Shown here: one piece after another, positions 1 through 7,774 of the stretch
How positions within the stretch are numbered: position 1 is the first letter of the stretch
Layout: each line of letters starts with the position of its first letter
Source: Bacteroidota bacterium
GTDB lineage: Bacteria; Bacteroidota; Bacteroidia; Bacteroidales; JAGONC01
Length of the DNA: 64,000 nt
Direction: 5' to 3'
Assembly (NCBI GenBank): GCA_026391695.1
Contig: JAPLDP010000034.1
Span: 17,257-81,256 of the forward strand
Made by a program: the position numbers and the translations under genes
The notes under the pieces: generated by a model
The model's input: the letters and a program-made list of their open reading frames with translations, nothing else
Told to the model about the DNA's origin: nothing
The model's database searches: none

Positions 1-186
1 ATTTTTAATGTACCGGGTAATTATTATGACTTTAATTATTCCCAATCTAATGAAGAAGCCGATTATAAGGCATTAAAGACAGATTGGTCTATTATTGGTC
101 AAGATATCAGGAACGCCGTTGATAATATGGGCCAGCAAACAACCTTAAAAAAAGATAAGCAGTTAGAACTTAATTTTAATGAATAG
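1..186 (+). CDS. C-terminal 61 residues of an unidentified protein (partial)
   Basis: An open frame enters from the left edge and stops at TAG 184-186. The visible part is polar and rich in Asn, Asp and Lys, ending LELNFNE. No membrane segment or recognisable motif is present, so I do not name a function. Its stop lies inside the start of the following DUF2335 gene (ATG at 179), an 8-base overlap that suggests translational coupling and a shared transcript. The start of the gene is outside the window. Confidence 0.6.
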   Translation: MFNVPGNYYDFNYSQSNEEADYKALKTDWSIIGQDIRNAVDNMGQQTTLKKDKQLELNFNE

Positions 187-715
187 TAATATCGAAGCAG
201 ATAAAGACGACAATAAAAAGAAAATACAAAAGAAAGCCGTCCATAAACAACCATCATCTAAGGCGATCCCCGAGGAAATAAGAGATTTTTTGGAGAAATT
301 ACCAGAAGAGAAACGCTTTGAAATTATGCAAGCCTATGCTGCAAAGCTTTCTATTATTGAAAAATCTATAATTTTTAGTGGCCCTTTACCGCCTGCTGCA
401 ATTTTAAAGGAATATAATGAAATCATTCCTAATGGAGCAGAAAGAATAATGAAAATGGCTGAAAAACAGTCTGATCATAGAATCGATATTGAAAAACATG
501 CAATAAAAGAGCAATTTAAACAAAGCGGCATAGGACAGAAATTTGGATTTATTATAAGTATCTTAGGACTCGTACTTGCCTCTCTTTTAGCTTATTTTGG
601 ACATGATATAATTGCAGGTATATTCGGAACCACAACAATCCTTGGGCTGGTGACAGTATTCGTAATCGGGAAAAAACGACAAAAAAGCGAGCTAAAAGAA
701 AAAGATGTTGATTAA
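179..715 (+). CDS. DUF2335 family predicted membrane protein
   Basis: A 178-residue protein with a Lys-rich N-terminal tail (about 1-45). A conserved block follows at about 66-105, with the features SGPLPPAAILKEYN, IIPNGAERI and AEKQSDHR. Two hydrophobic helices follow at about 122-140 and 146-163, and a basic C-terminus. The PLPP..IL..Y..I.P.GAERI..MAE.Q..HR pattern is the hallmark of the DUF2335 family of small inner-membrane proteins, whose function is unknown. The gene overlaps the upstream gene by 8 bases, so the two are probably co-translated. The family assignment rests on motif recognition; no role is inferred. Confidence 0.8.
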   Translation: MNSNIEADKDDNKKKIQKKAVHKQPSSKAIPEEIRDFLEKLPEEKRFEIMQAYAAKLSIIEKSIIFSGPLPPAAILKEYNEIIPNGAERIMKMAEKQSDHRIDIEKHAIKEQFKQSGIGQKFGFIISILGLVLASLLAYFGHDIIAGIFGTTTILGLVTVFVIGKKRQKSELKEKDVD

Positions 716-874
716 AAATATTACAGATCATTCTATTTCTTTATCTCTTGAATCTTTATTTTCCCCAGCTAGTGCGAGTCCCGCTTTTGCGGGAAAGCGT
801 GTTTGATATCAACATATTGGAAACGTAGCAAGCGTCACAGACTCGCTAGCATTGGTGACAAGCGCTGGCATTGG

Positions 875-3800
875 TCAGGAAGAAATTTCTTCCTCTTCAG
901 TAATTTCTCCTTTATTCAACCTTCGGTATTGCCGGTATGCCATTAGTGTGACAATTATAATTATGGCGGCGGCATAATACACAAATGCCGGTACAGGCAC
1001 AGGATCACCGCTGGCATATGAATGAAGTCCAGACAGATAATAATTTACTCCGAAATAGGTCATCAGCACAGAGCTGAAGCTGATAAGGGCGGCAAAATTA
1101 AAGGTGAAGGTGCCCCTGAGTCCCGGTATAAGCCTCATGTGTGTGACGAATGAATAGACTAGCATGGTGATCAGCGCCCATGTCTCCTTGGGATCCCATC
1201 CCCAGTAACGGCCCCACGATTCATTGGCCCATACGGCGCCAAGGAACGTGCCTATGCTTACCAGCACCAGGCCGATCATCAGGTTTATCTCATTTATGTT
1301 CGACAACTCTTCGATGGTCAGCTTTATCCTCTTATAGTTCTTTTCATTCTGAAAGATCATCAGCAGAAGGTTTGTGAAACCAAGGATGGCACCTATAGCC
1401 AGAAAGCTGTAGCTGGCCGTTATAACGGCAACATGTATCACCAGCCAGTAGGATTTGAGAACAGGCACAAGGTTGGTAATTTCAGGATCCATCCAGCTCA
1501 TGTTGGCGACCATCAGCGTGAGAGAAGCCAATATAGCAGTCACGGCCAGCGTGATTTTCGACCTTTTGGCAAATATCAATCCCGATAGTACGATACCCCA
1601 GCCAATATAGATCATAGTCTCAAATCCATTGCTCCATGGCGCATGGCCGGCAACATACCAACGCAATATCAGTCCCAGTGTGTGAAGAATAAAGGCAATG
1701 ACAATCAGGGCTATCAATATCCGTATGACTGTTTTAAAACGATCTGCATGACTTAGCATGCTGATGAAAACAAATATCAGCAGTATAAAACCAAGCAGGC
1801 TGTAAACAGGAAACAGACGTTTGAAGATATTCAGGTCATTATAAAGTACTTCACCTTTGACTTTCGATGGTGAAGGGAAGACGGCTTTACCGTACTTTTC
1901 CTGATATGACCGGATATCGCTGAGGTTTTGGTTTGGGATATTCCAGTCACCCGTTTTAATGGCTTCCGTGATAGAGGCGTAATAGCGGGGAAGGAAAGTC
2001 TTAATAAGTATCCGTTCTGTCGAATCGAAATCTTTTTCCGCATTAATATCTGAGTACCAGGTATTATTTAAATCGCCGGGTTTAGGAAATAGCTTCATCA
2101 TGGAACCGCTGTAGATCATATAACAGATATTAAGCCTTTCGTCCACCTTGATGACGTCCTTGTCGAAAGCGTTGCGTAGGGCAGGTTTCTTGTTATAGGC
2201 AGCATCCACATACCCTCCAATGAGATATTTACCCATATTTTCCATATCAAAGAGATCACTGAAAGTTGCGTACTTCCCGTTAATATCAAGGATGTTTTTT
2301 AGCGTGGGGTCAGATATTTTAATCATGGGGACTTTTTGCCACGTCTCCGGATCGGTGAGCATGCCGAGCATGACCTGGTCGGGATTGAGCCCGTTAATGT
2401 CATTTAAGCGACTCACCTTACGGAGGATTTCAGATGCCATCGTATTCAACGGTTTAATGCGTCCCTGCTGATCCTGAATCAACAGTTTACCAAAAGCATC
2501 TGCATGTTTTTTGGTTACCCCTTTCGTTGGGATTATCCGTTCATCCTGTCCGGCAATAGCTTGAACCGACAAACCTGATAGGATAGCTATCAATATGACT
2601 GCCGTGATGCCTTTACTTTTTTGCCTGATAGCTGTGCTAAGATTTATGAGCTGACGAAAGCGGCTTTTTTTACTGAACAGGTTAAGAATGAGCCCTGCTG
2701 TCATGAGAAAATAACCTGCATAACTTATATAAGTTCCCCAGAAATCATGGTTGACCGACAAAATGGTGCCTTTCTCATCATTATCATACGACGACTGATA
2801 AAACCGGTAGCCGCTGTAATTAAGGACGTTATTCATGAATATTCGTCTCTGTTCTTCCAGGTTTTTACGCTGGTCGATGAGAGTGACCTCGCTCATGAAG
2901 GATGAAGGGCTTATGGAGCCGGGGTAACGCTCCAGCTTAAAGTCATTGAGTTTGATAGAGAATGGAATGGTGACGGTCTTCTGACCATAAGCTATGGTGA
3001 AATCCGCACCATTTATGCTGGTCGTGACCGGCTCGCCAAATGTATTCTCGGATGTGTATAGCACAACCTCTTTTGAAAGCCCTTCAAATTCAAGGTTGAA
3101 TGTGATGGCATCTTTCAGGTTATGCGACTGATCGGCCGGAGCAGAAATGAGCTTGACTTTCCCTTTTTCCATAAACGACCGGATGACAAAATTCCTGTCA
3201 TCGAAAGAGTATAGCCTTCTTATGCCAAGAGGATAGGATGCATGTGCTTCGAGCGTGTCGGTGGTGCTTAGTTCCATGGCCATCTCAACAACAGGTAAAG
3301 GGGCCTCAAATGTCAGCGCTCCGTCTTTAAACCTGAATTGAAAGGCATTTGTATCGCTAGATGGACTATTGAAGAAAAATTTCCGGTCACCAAAAGTGAT
3401 GCTGTCACCCTGTTTTAAATAAAAGTATTTACGGCCTTGCTGATCAATGGTGATAAGCGTGATGATAGGCTCCCCGTTAGGATCTTCTTCAACCGTTTGA
3501 CCCACGTTGGGAAGATAGTTGACATATTTTACCGTACAGTTTTTATCTCCGAACCTGATATTCTCCTTAAAATGGTTGCGTGCCTTTGTGTAAAAAAAGG
3601 CTTGTTTATCATGTGATAATACCTGTTCACCATCACGTATGGTGACCTGTACATAATGGTCGGAAGTGATGATCTGGTTGGAAGTGGCACCCTCCCTGAT
3701 TATCATGGTCCCCTCAAAGCTAAAAAATCGTGTGATGGCTCCACCGAGAAGGATGATCACAAATGCAAGATGGAAGATCAGAACCAGCCACTTTTTCTTT

Positions 3801-4015
3801 TGAATAAGCCTGTATTTTAAAATGGTTCCTATCAGGCTGAGCGACAGGATCAAAAGAAGTATTTCCATCCATGTTGCACCGTAAACAAGGCCTTTGGCTA
3901 CCGTTGTTCCGAAATCATTTTCAATGAAGGTGGCCATGGCAATGGCCACGACGAAGACCAGGAGAAGTGTCAGGGCAAACTGCATGGAAACGAAGTAGTC
4001 GACTATTTTTTTCAT
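875..4015 (-). CDS. Fused ResB-CcsA system II cytochrome c biogenesis protein
   Basis: A 1046-residue membrane protein for haem delivery and attachment to c-type cytochromes (system II). The N-terminal ResB/CcsB part has three membrane helices (about 12-30, 48-66, 76-98), a long periplasmic region to about 430 and two further helices. The C-terminal CcsA part carries the tryptophan-rich haem-handling motif WGRYWGWDPKETW at 934-946. Membrane histidines sit in ILHTLG, VIHVAV, FVTHMR and SGLHSY, the kind that ligand haem. Fused CcsBA proteins of about this size are known in Bacteroidota and epsilonproteobacteria. The gene stands alone; a palindromic repeat element begins 26 bases upstream of its start. 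It implies the organism makes c-type cytochromes. Confidence 0.93.
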   Translation of the reverse strand: MKKIVDYFVSMQFALTLLLVFVVAIAMATFIENDFGTTVAKGLVYGATWMEILLLILSLSLIGTILKYRLIQKKKWLVLIFHLAFVIILLGGAITRFFSFEGTMIIREGATSNQIITSDHYVQVTIRDGEQVLSHDKQAFFYTKARNHFKENIRFGDKNCTVKYVNYLPNVGQTVEEDPNGEPIITLITIDQQGRKYFYLKQGDSITFGDRKFFFNSPSSDTNAFQFRFKDGALTFEAPLPVVEMAMELSTTDTLEAHASYPLGIRRLYSFDDRNFVIRSFMEKGKVKLISAPADQSHNLKDAITFNLEFEGLSKEVVLYTSENTFGEPVTTSINGADFTIAYGQKTVTIPFSIKLNDFKLERYPGSISPSSFMSEVTLIDQRKNLEEQRRIFMNNVLNYSGYRFYQSSYDNDEKGTILSVNHDFWGTYISYAGYFLMTAGLILNLFSKKSRFRQLINLSTAIRQKSKGITAVILIAILSGLSVQAIAGQDERIIPTKGVTKKHADAFGKLLIQDQQGRIKPLNTMASEILRKVSRLNDINGLNPDQVMLGMLTDPETWQKVPMIKISDPTLKNILDINGKYATFSDLFDMENMGKYLIGGYVDAAYNKKPALRNAFDKDVIKVDERLNICYMIYSGSMMKLFPKPGDLNNTWYSDINAEKDFDSTERILIKTFLPRYYASITEAIKTGDWNIPNQNLSDIRSYQEKYGKAVFPSPSKVKGEVLYNDLNIFKRLFPVYSLLGFILLIFVFISMLSHADRFKTVIRILIALIVIAFILHTLGLILRWYVAGHAPWSNGFETMIYIGWGIVLSGLIFAKRSKITLAVTAILASLTLMVANMSWMDPEITNLVPVLKSYWLVIHVAVITASYSFLAIGAILGFTNLLLMIFQNEKNYKRIKLTIEELSNINEINLMIGLVLVSIGTFLGAVWANESWGRYWGWDPKETWALITMLVYSFVTHMRLIPGLRGTFTFNFAALISFSSVLMTYFGVNYYLSGLHSYASGDPVPVPAFVYYAAAIIIIVTLMAYRQYRRLNKGEITEEEEISS

Positions 4016-4041
4016 TTTATCAGGTTGTTAGTTTTACTCAG

Positions 4042-4115
4042 CCTCACCCCCCGTCCCCCTCTCCTCCAGGAGAGGGGGTGAAGAGGGTGAGGTGGTTTAG
4101 TTCATATCAATTTAG
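4042..4115 (+). repeat. CCTCACCCCC palindromic repeat element, copy A (short)
   Basis: A GC-rich imperfect palindrome: a C-rich arm with CCTCACCCCC and CCCCCTCTCCTCC, then a G-rich arm AGGAGAGGGGG and GAGGGTGAGG, followed by TTCATATCAATTTA. Two longer relatives occur at about 17304 and 45729 in the same orientation. All three lie 26-75 bases upstream of a minus-strand start codon (here the cytochrome c assembly gene). This copy lacks most of the downstream tail seen in the other two. The rest of the 4016-4375 gap holds AT-rich DNA and the promoter of the next gene. Confidence 0.8.
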
Positions 4116-4321
4116 TGAAAAACCGGAGCGCAAAGATACAAATATTTAGCGCTGGTGATATATGATTTACGATATATGTAAAAATGGGATGAGGCTGTCT
4201 CAAAAGTGTTTGAAATTTGCTTTCCTGACTTTGTGTTACTTTGAGTATCTTTTGTGACACTTTGTGGTTTAATTAAATTGTGTTGTTAAGGATCAACTAT
4301 TTAATTAGATAAATTTATATA

Positions 4322-4353
4322 TTTGTATTTCAGCTTATTGTATTGTATATTTG
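4322..4353 (+). promoter_or_regulatory. Bacteroidota-type promoter for the 4376 gene
   Basis: TTTG at 4322-4325 and TATATTTG at 4346-4353, 20 bases apart, match the Bacteroidota primary sigma consensus (TTTG, about 19-21 bases, TAnnTTTG). Transcription would begin near 4360, giving a leader of about 16 bases before ATG 4376. This also argues against an upstream TTG start at 4343, which lies inside the promoter. Confidence 0.65.
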
Positions 4354-4375
4354 TCTAGATATAAATTCAATTCCT

Positions 4376-5497
4376 ATGAAAACAATTTGGATTATCATCA
4401 CAGGTTTAGTCACTAATTTCTTATTATTAGGATCATTTTACACTCTCTTTGCGCAAAACCAAGAACAAAACAAACCATCGGATTGCTTAAACGCAGTTAA
4501 GCAATTAATTGAACAACTTGAAATTGTTAAAAGAGGACTTGAAAATGGCTTCGATTCTCAAGGCTCAGGTAAAAATTCAAAAGATGCGAAAGAATTGGAT
4601 AAAATCATAAAACAATTACAAGACTTCATAGCTGTAAAGAACTATACGAAAAATTGGGGTGGAAGCGCACCCAGAGATCATAAGAAATTTAATGAATGGA
4701 TGGATAAAATATTAAAAAAACTTGACGGAATTTTAAAAAAGTTTGACGATGGCTCTGGAAGAGACGGAAAAAAATCACCGGGCGTAGATGAAATTTCTGA
4801 GCTAATAAAGAGGATACTTGCTGCTAAGGAGCTGAATAAAGATACGATTCATGAGGATGTTGGCGGATTATATAACCGTGAAAAAGTTAAAGAAGAAAAA
4901 TCAAAAAATGAACGAAAAGTATCAGATAAAAAAGGTAATGATAATGTGCAAAAAATTTTCATTGACGGAAGTTTTGGTTATTTTTTCCCAACCTTATCAG
5001 AAATCAATGATAGTTACGGAGGAAATATAACAGGTTTGATTGGAGTCTTTTATTGCCTACCGTACAATTTCTCTTTAGGTTTAGACGGAAGATTTTGGGG
5101 ATCGAATTATGAAGAATGGATATACTCCGAAATAAAAGCTATAAGTAAAATCATTGTAATACCGCTAAATGTTAACTGCAACTATAATATCAGTTTGTAT
5201 AATGAACACTGGTCACCTTATTTTGGAATCGGAACTGGAATTTCTCTGATAAATTCCACAACCGAATTATCTTACACTGATCCTGCAGGTGGCCATCCAA
5301 TTATGGACAAAACATCCGAAAACAGAACAAGTTGGGATTTAGATGTAATGGCAGGTTTAGATTTTTATTTGAATTCTAAATTGGGAATTACCTTAAACGG
5401 AAATTATTTATATATTCCAAATGGAGACAAGGATGATCTCAGTGGACTTGGCGTGCAGATAGGTATGAAATTCTTTATGCCATGTAAATCAAAATAA
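4376..5497 (+). CDS. Exported protein with charged helical region and C-terminal outer-membrane-barrel-like domain
   Basis: A 373-residue protein starting at ATG 4376, chosen because a signal peptide begins there (MKTIWIIITG, hydrophobic to about residue 22, likely cut near LFAQ). Residues about 25-195 are Lys/Asp/Glu-rich and probably helical (for example ELDKIIKQLQDFI). Residues about 200-373 alternate aromatic and polar stretches (SFGYFFP, LGLDGRFWG, YFGIGTGISL, GLDFYLNSKLGITLNGNYLYIP) and end in a short strand, QIGMKFFMPC. This is typical of small outer-membrane beta-barrels. It is more AT-rich than neighbouring housekeeping genes, which may mean recent acquisition. No specific family recognised; a surface protein is the likely class. 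Confidence 0.65.
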   Translation: MKTIWIIITGLVTNFLLLGSFYTLFAQNQEQNKPSDCLNAVKQLIEQLEIVKRGLENGFDSQGSGKNSKDAKELDKIIKQLQDFIAVKNYTKNWGGSAPRDHKKFNEWMDKILKKLDGILKKFDDGSGRDGKKSPGVDEISELIKRILAAKELNKDTIHEDVGGLYNREKVKEEKSKNERKVSDKKGNDNVQKIFIDGSFGYFFPTLSEINDSYGGNITGLIGVFYCLPYNFSLGLDGRFWGSNYEEWIYSEIKAISKIIVIPLNVNCNYNISLYNEHWSPYFGIGTGISLINSTTELSYTDPAGGHPIMDKTSENRTSWDLDVMAGLDFYLNSKLGITLNGNYLYIPNGDKDDLSGLGVQIGMKFFMPCKSK

Positions 5498-5567
5498 ATT
5501 TTTGACACTTATCCATTATTAACAATCACTATGTTAATAGTTGTTAAGAAAAAAAGGGATGAGCTGT

Positions 5568-5720
5568 CTACCGATGGTGGTTCAGGCATTCATCGAGATA
5601 GGGATAATTTTTCGGCACCAGTGGCACCCTGCTGAGAAACCAGGTTACCAACAATATGAACAGGCCTGTAAATCCTGCAAGGGAACCTATTCCGATAGAA
5701 CCGATATTACAATGATGCAC
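5568..5720 (-). CDS. Possible small membrane ORF or decayed gene fragment
   Basis: A 50-residue minus-strand frame from GTG 5720 to TAG 5568. It has a Gly/Ile/Leu-rich hydrophobic stretch (about 6-30, including GSLAGFTGLFILLVTWFL) followed by RVPLVPKNYP. It reads like protein, but there is no ribosome binding site and it lies downstream of the terminator of the TPM gene. It may be the end of a decayed membrane-protein gene or chance. No function proposed. Confidence 0.2.
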   Translation of the reverse strand: MHHCNIGSIGIGSLAGFTGLFILLVTWFLSRVPLVPKNYPYLDECLNHHR

Positions 5721-5733
5721 AACACTAAGGAAT

Positions 5734-5770
5734 AAAAAAGAGGGTGCCTCACTTTTGAAACACCCTCTTT
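5734..5770 (-). terminator. Intrinsic terminator after the lemA-TPM operon
   Basis: A perfect 10-bp stem pairs AAAGAGGGTG (5737-5746) with CACCCTCTTT (5761-5770) across a 14-base loop. Read on the minus strand it is followed by a run of six T. It sits 13 bases beyond the stop of the minus-strand TPM gene at 5783. Confidence 0.8.
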
Positions 5771-5782
5771 CCTGGAAAAAGG

Positions 5783-6604
5783 TTACCAGCTTCCGCCGGC
5801 GCCACCACCGCCAAAAGAGCCGCCGCCAAAGCCACCGAAACCTCCACCTCCGCCGAAGCCACCAAAGCCTCCACCTCCTGATGTGAAGTTGTCCCAGCTT
5901 CCGTCATGCTGACGACCTTGTCCCATGCTTCCAAGCATGAACATGGTAGCCCAGAAAGGCAGGCTGCTTTTACCGACATGATAAGATGACCGCGCACTGC
6001 TTCCCCGCATCAATAAAAATACAATGACGATGATAATAATCGGAATTAATGCACCTATTGGATATCCTCCGGTTTTTTTCCTGTACTTGGCCTTAGAAAA
6101 TTCCTTTGCAGCCAGTGACATCAGAACAGAGGTAGCTTTATCCAGACCCTGGTAGTAATTGTTATTCTTGAATTCCGGGATCATCTCATTTTCTATGATG
6201 CGCTTGCTGATAGCATCACCGATGACCGGTTCAAGACCGTAACCTGTGGCAATAAATACATCTCCCCGGGTGTTGCCCTTTTTAGGCTTAAGCAGTACGA
6301 CGACACCGTTATTAAAACCTTTTTGCCCGACACCCCATTTTTCACCGATCTGATAAGCCAGTGACTGAGGATCATAACCGTATAGGGAGTCCACGATGAC
6401 AATAGCAATCTGGTTGGATGTGCTGTCACTGAAGCTGACAAGTTTGTTTTCAAGAGCGTTTATTTCTCCCGGCTGAAGCAATCCTGTATAATCGTTTACC
6501 AATCGGGGTGGCTGCGGACGTTTAGGTATATCCTGTGAATGGGAAACCCCCGGCGATAATAAAAACAAGATGGTAGTGAGAAAAAAGACCAGCGATATTT
6601 TCAT
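5783..6604 (-). CDS. TPM-domain (YgcG-like) membrane protein with Gly-rich tail
   Basis: A 273-residue protein with a signal peptide (about 1-23, ending SHSQ) and a TPM domain (about 30-165) containing VNDYTGLL, IAIVIVDSLYGYDP, FNNGVVVLL and ATGYGLEPVIGD. One membrane helix follows (about 184-200, IPIIIIVIVFLLM), then a C-terminus made almost only of Gly, Phe and Ser and ending GGAGGSW. This is the standard layout of YgcG/TPM proteins, probably anchored with the TPM domain outside the membrane. TPM domains have been linked to photosystem II repair in plants and envelope homeostasis in bacteria; the exact role here is unknown. It is the last gene of a lemA-TPM-TPM operon, with a terminator just after it. 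Confidence 0.88.
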   Translation of the reverse strand: MKISLVFFLTTILFLLSPGVSHSQDIPKRPQPPRLVNDYTGLLQPGEINALENKLVSFSDSTSNQIAIVIVDSLYGYDPQSLAYQIGEKWGVGQKGFNNGVVVLLKPKKGNTRGDVFIATGYGLEPVIGDAISKRIIENEMIPEFKNNNYYQGLDKATSVLMSLAAKEFSKAKYRKKTGGYPIGALIPIIIIVIVFLLMRGSSARSSYHVGKSSLPFWATMFMLGSMGQGRQHDGSWDNFTSGGGGFGGFGGGGGFGGFGGGSFGGGGAGGSW

Positions 6605-6627
6605 GTTACAAAGCGTATGTTATAACC

Positions 6628-7080
6628 TCATTTATTTCCTTTTCCAAAAGATATATCATCCGACAATTCATTCACATCCTCCTTTTGATACGGGAAATGG
6701 CTTTTAAGCTGCTCACCTGCCATGGTGATGCCTTTTATCAGCCCTTCAGCGAATGCACCAGTGCTGAAATGTTCGAGCATAATCTTTTTGGTACTATCCC
6801 AGAAGTCGGCAGGTACCAGAACATTGATCCCAACATCGCCGATGATGGCAAATTTATGGGCGGCAATAGCCAGATAAAACAGCACACCATTTCTCTGCTG
6901 TGTCTTATGCATACCTATAATCCCAAACAAGTATGAAGCCCGGTTCAGGACATCACCTTTACAGCGGTTTTCGACGTGTACCCGTATTTCTCCTGATGTT
7001 TTTAATTCGGCCTGCCTGATGGCATTTTTAATACTCTCTTTTTCTGTTGCCGAGAAGAAGTTACGTGCAGTTGTTGCCAT
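6628..7080 (-). CDS. Second TPM-domain protein
   Basis: A 150-residue protein starting at ATG 7080 (MATTARNFFS), one base after the lemA stop; the open frame extends further upstream but only by overlapping lemA. It contains the TPM core: a helix EKESIKNAIRQAE, the strand KTSGEIRVHVENRC, then RNGVLFYLAIAAHKFAIIGDVGIN and the C-terminal helix FAEGLIKGITMAGEQL. It lacks a signal peptide, membrane helix and Gly-rich tail, unlike its neighbour. LemA next to one TPM protein with an anchor and one without is a frequent Bacteroidota arrangement and suggests the three act together. Biochemical function unknown. Confidence 0.85.
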   Translation of the reverse strand: MATTARNFFSATEKESIKNAIRQAELKTSGEIRVHVENRCKGDVLNRASYLFGIIGMHKTQQRNGVLFYLAIAAHKFAIIGDVGINVLVPADFWDSTKKIMLEHFSTGAFAEGLIKGITMAGEQLKSHFPYQKEDVNELSDDISFGKGNK

Positions 7081-7081
7081 T

Positions 7082-7699
7082 TTAAAACTCGACTTTTGGA
7101 GGTTCTTCTGCTCCGGCTTTGGCTTCAAAGTAAGCTTTCTTCTCAAAACCGAACATGGAAGCAAACATATTTCTGGGGAATCGCCGGACTGACGTGTTGT
7201 ATTGCTGTGCAACGGTATTGAATTTTTGCCGTTCTACGGTGATCCGGTTTTCAGTGCCTTCGAGCTGAGCCTGTAACTCTAGAAAATTCTGGTTTGCTTT
7301 CAGATCGGGATATTGTTCAACCACAACCATCAGCCTGGATAATGCCGAACTCAGGTTATCCTGCGCTTGCTGGAACTGTTGCAGCGAGTTGGCATCGAGA
7401 TTTTCAGGATTTATATTGATGGATGTAGCCTTGGCACGGGCTTCAATAACCTTGGTGAAGGTTTCCTGCTCATGCTCAGCATATCCTTTAACTGTGCTCA
7501 CCAGATTCGGTATCAGATCGGCACGCCGCTGGTATACATTTTCCACCTGCGCCCACTGCGAATTAACAGCCTCTTCCTGTTTTACAAGATTATTGTAAAT
7601 ACCGGCAATGTACGTGATGAGAAGAAAAATGAATAAGATTAATACCCCAATGATACCCCATTTACGATATGAACGGGTTCTGTTTGTGCTTTCTTCCAT
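7082..7699 (-). CDS. lemA: LemA family protein
   Basis: A 205-residue protein with one N-terminal membrane helix (about 16-34, WGIIGVLILFIFLLITYI). The conserved LemA core follows: YNNLVKQEEAVNSQWAQVENVYQRRADLIPNLV, TVKGYAEHEQ, YPDLKANQNFLELQAQLEGTENRI and a C-terminal RRFPRNMFASMFGF. LemA proteins have an extracytoplasmic N-terminus and a long helical bundle; their role is undefined, though the family is often linked to TPM-domain genes and peptidases. First gene of the operon; a TATATTTG -7 box lies about 23 bases upstream. Confidence 0.95.
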   Translation of the reverse strand: MEESTNRTRSYRKWGIIGVLILFIFLLITYIAGIYNNLVKQEEAVNSQWAQVENVYQRRADLIPNLVSTVKGYAEHEQETFTKVIEARAKATSININPENLDANSLQQFQQAQDNLSSALSRLMVVVEQYPDLKANQNFLELQAQLEGTENRITVERQKFNTVAQQYNTSVRRFPRNMFASMFGFEKKAYFEAKAGAEEPPKVEF

Positions 7700-7721
7700 T
7701 TTCAGATGATTTAATGTTTAA

Positions 7722-7729
7722 CAAATATA
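7722..7729 (-). promoter_or_regulatory. Candidate -7 box for the lemA operon
   Basis: On the minus strand this reads TATATTTG, a match to TAnnTTTG, with an expected start about 17 bases before the lemA ATG. No clear TTTG -33 box was seen at the right distance, so the call rests on one element. Confidence 0.45.
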
Positions 7730-7774
7730 GTGTATATATAAGGAATGAAGTTATTAAAATGAAATATAAACGAT

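Noticed and set aside
179..715. Prophage remnant at the left edge
   Set aside because: DUF2335 alone is not enough; no phage structural, integrase or lysis genes are nearby.
4343..4375. TTG start at 4343 for the outer-membrane-type gene
   Set aside because: It lies within the predicted promoter, and the signal peptide starts at ATG 4376.
5541..5735. 64-codon plus-strand ORF after the outer-membrane-type gene
   Set aside because: No ribosome binding site and no protein-like features; the minus-strand reading of the same DNA looks more like protein.
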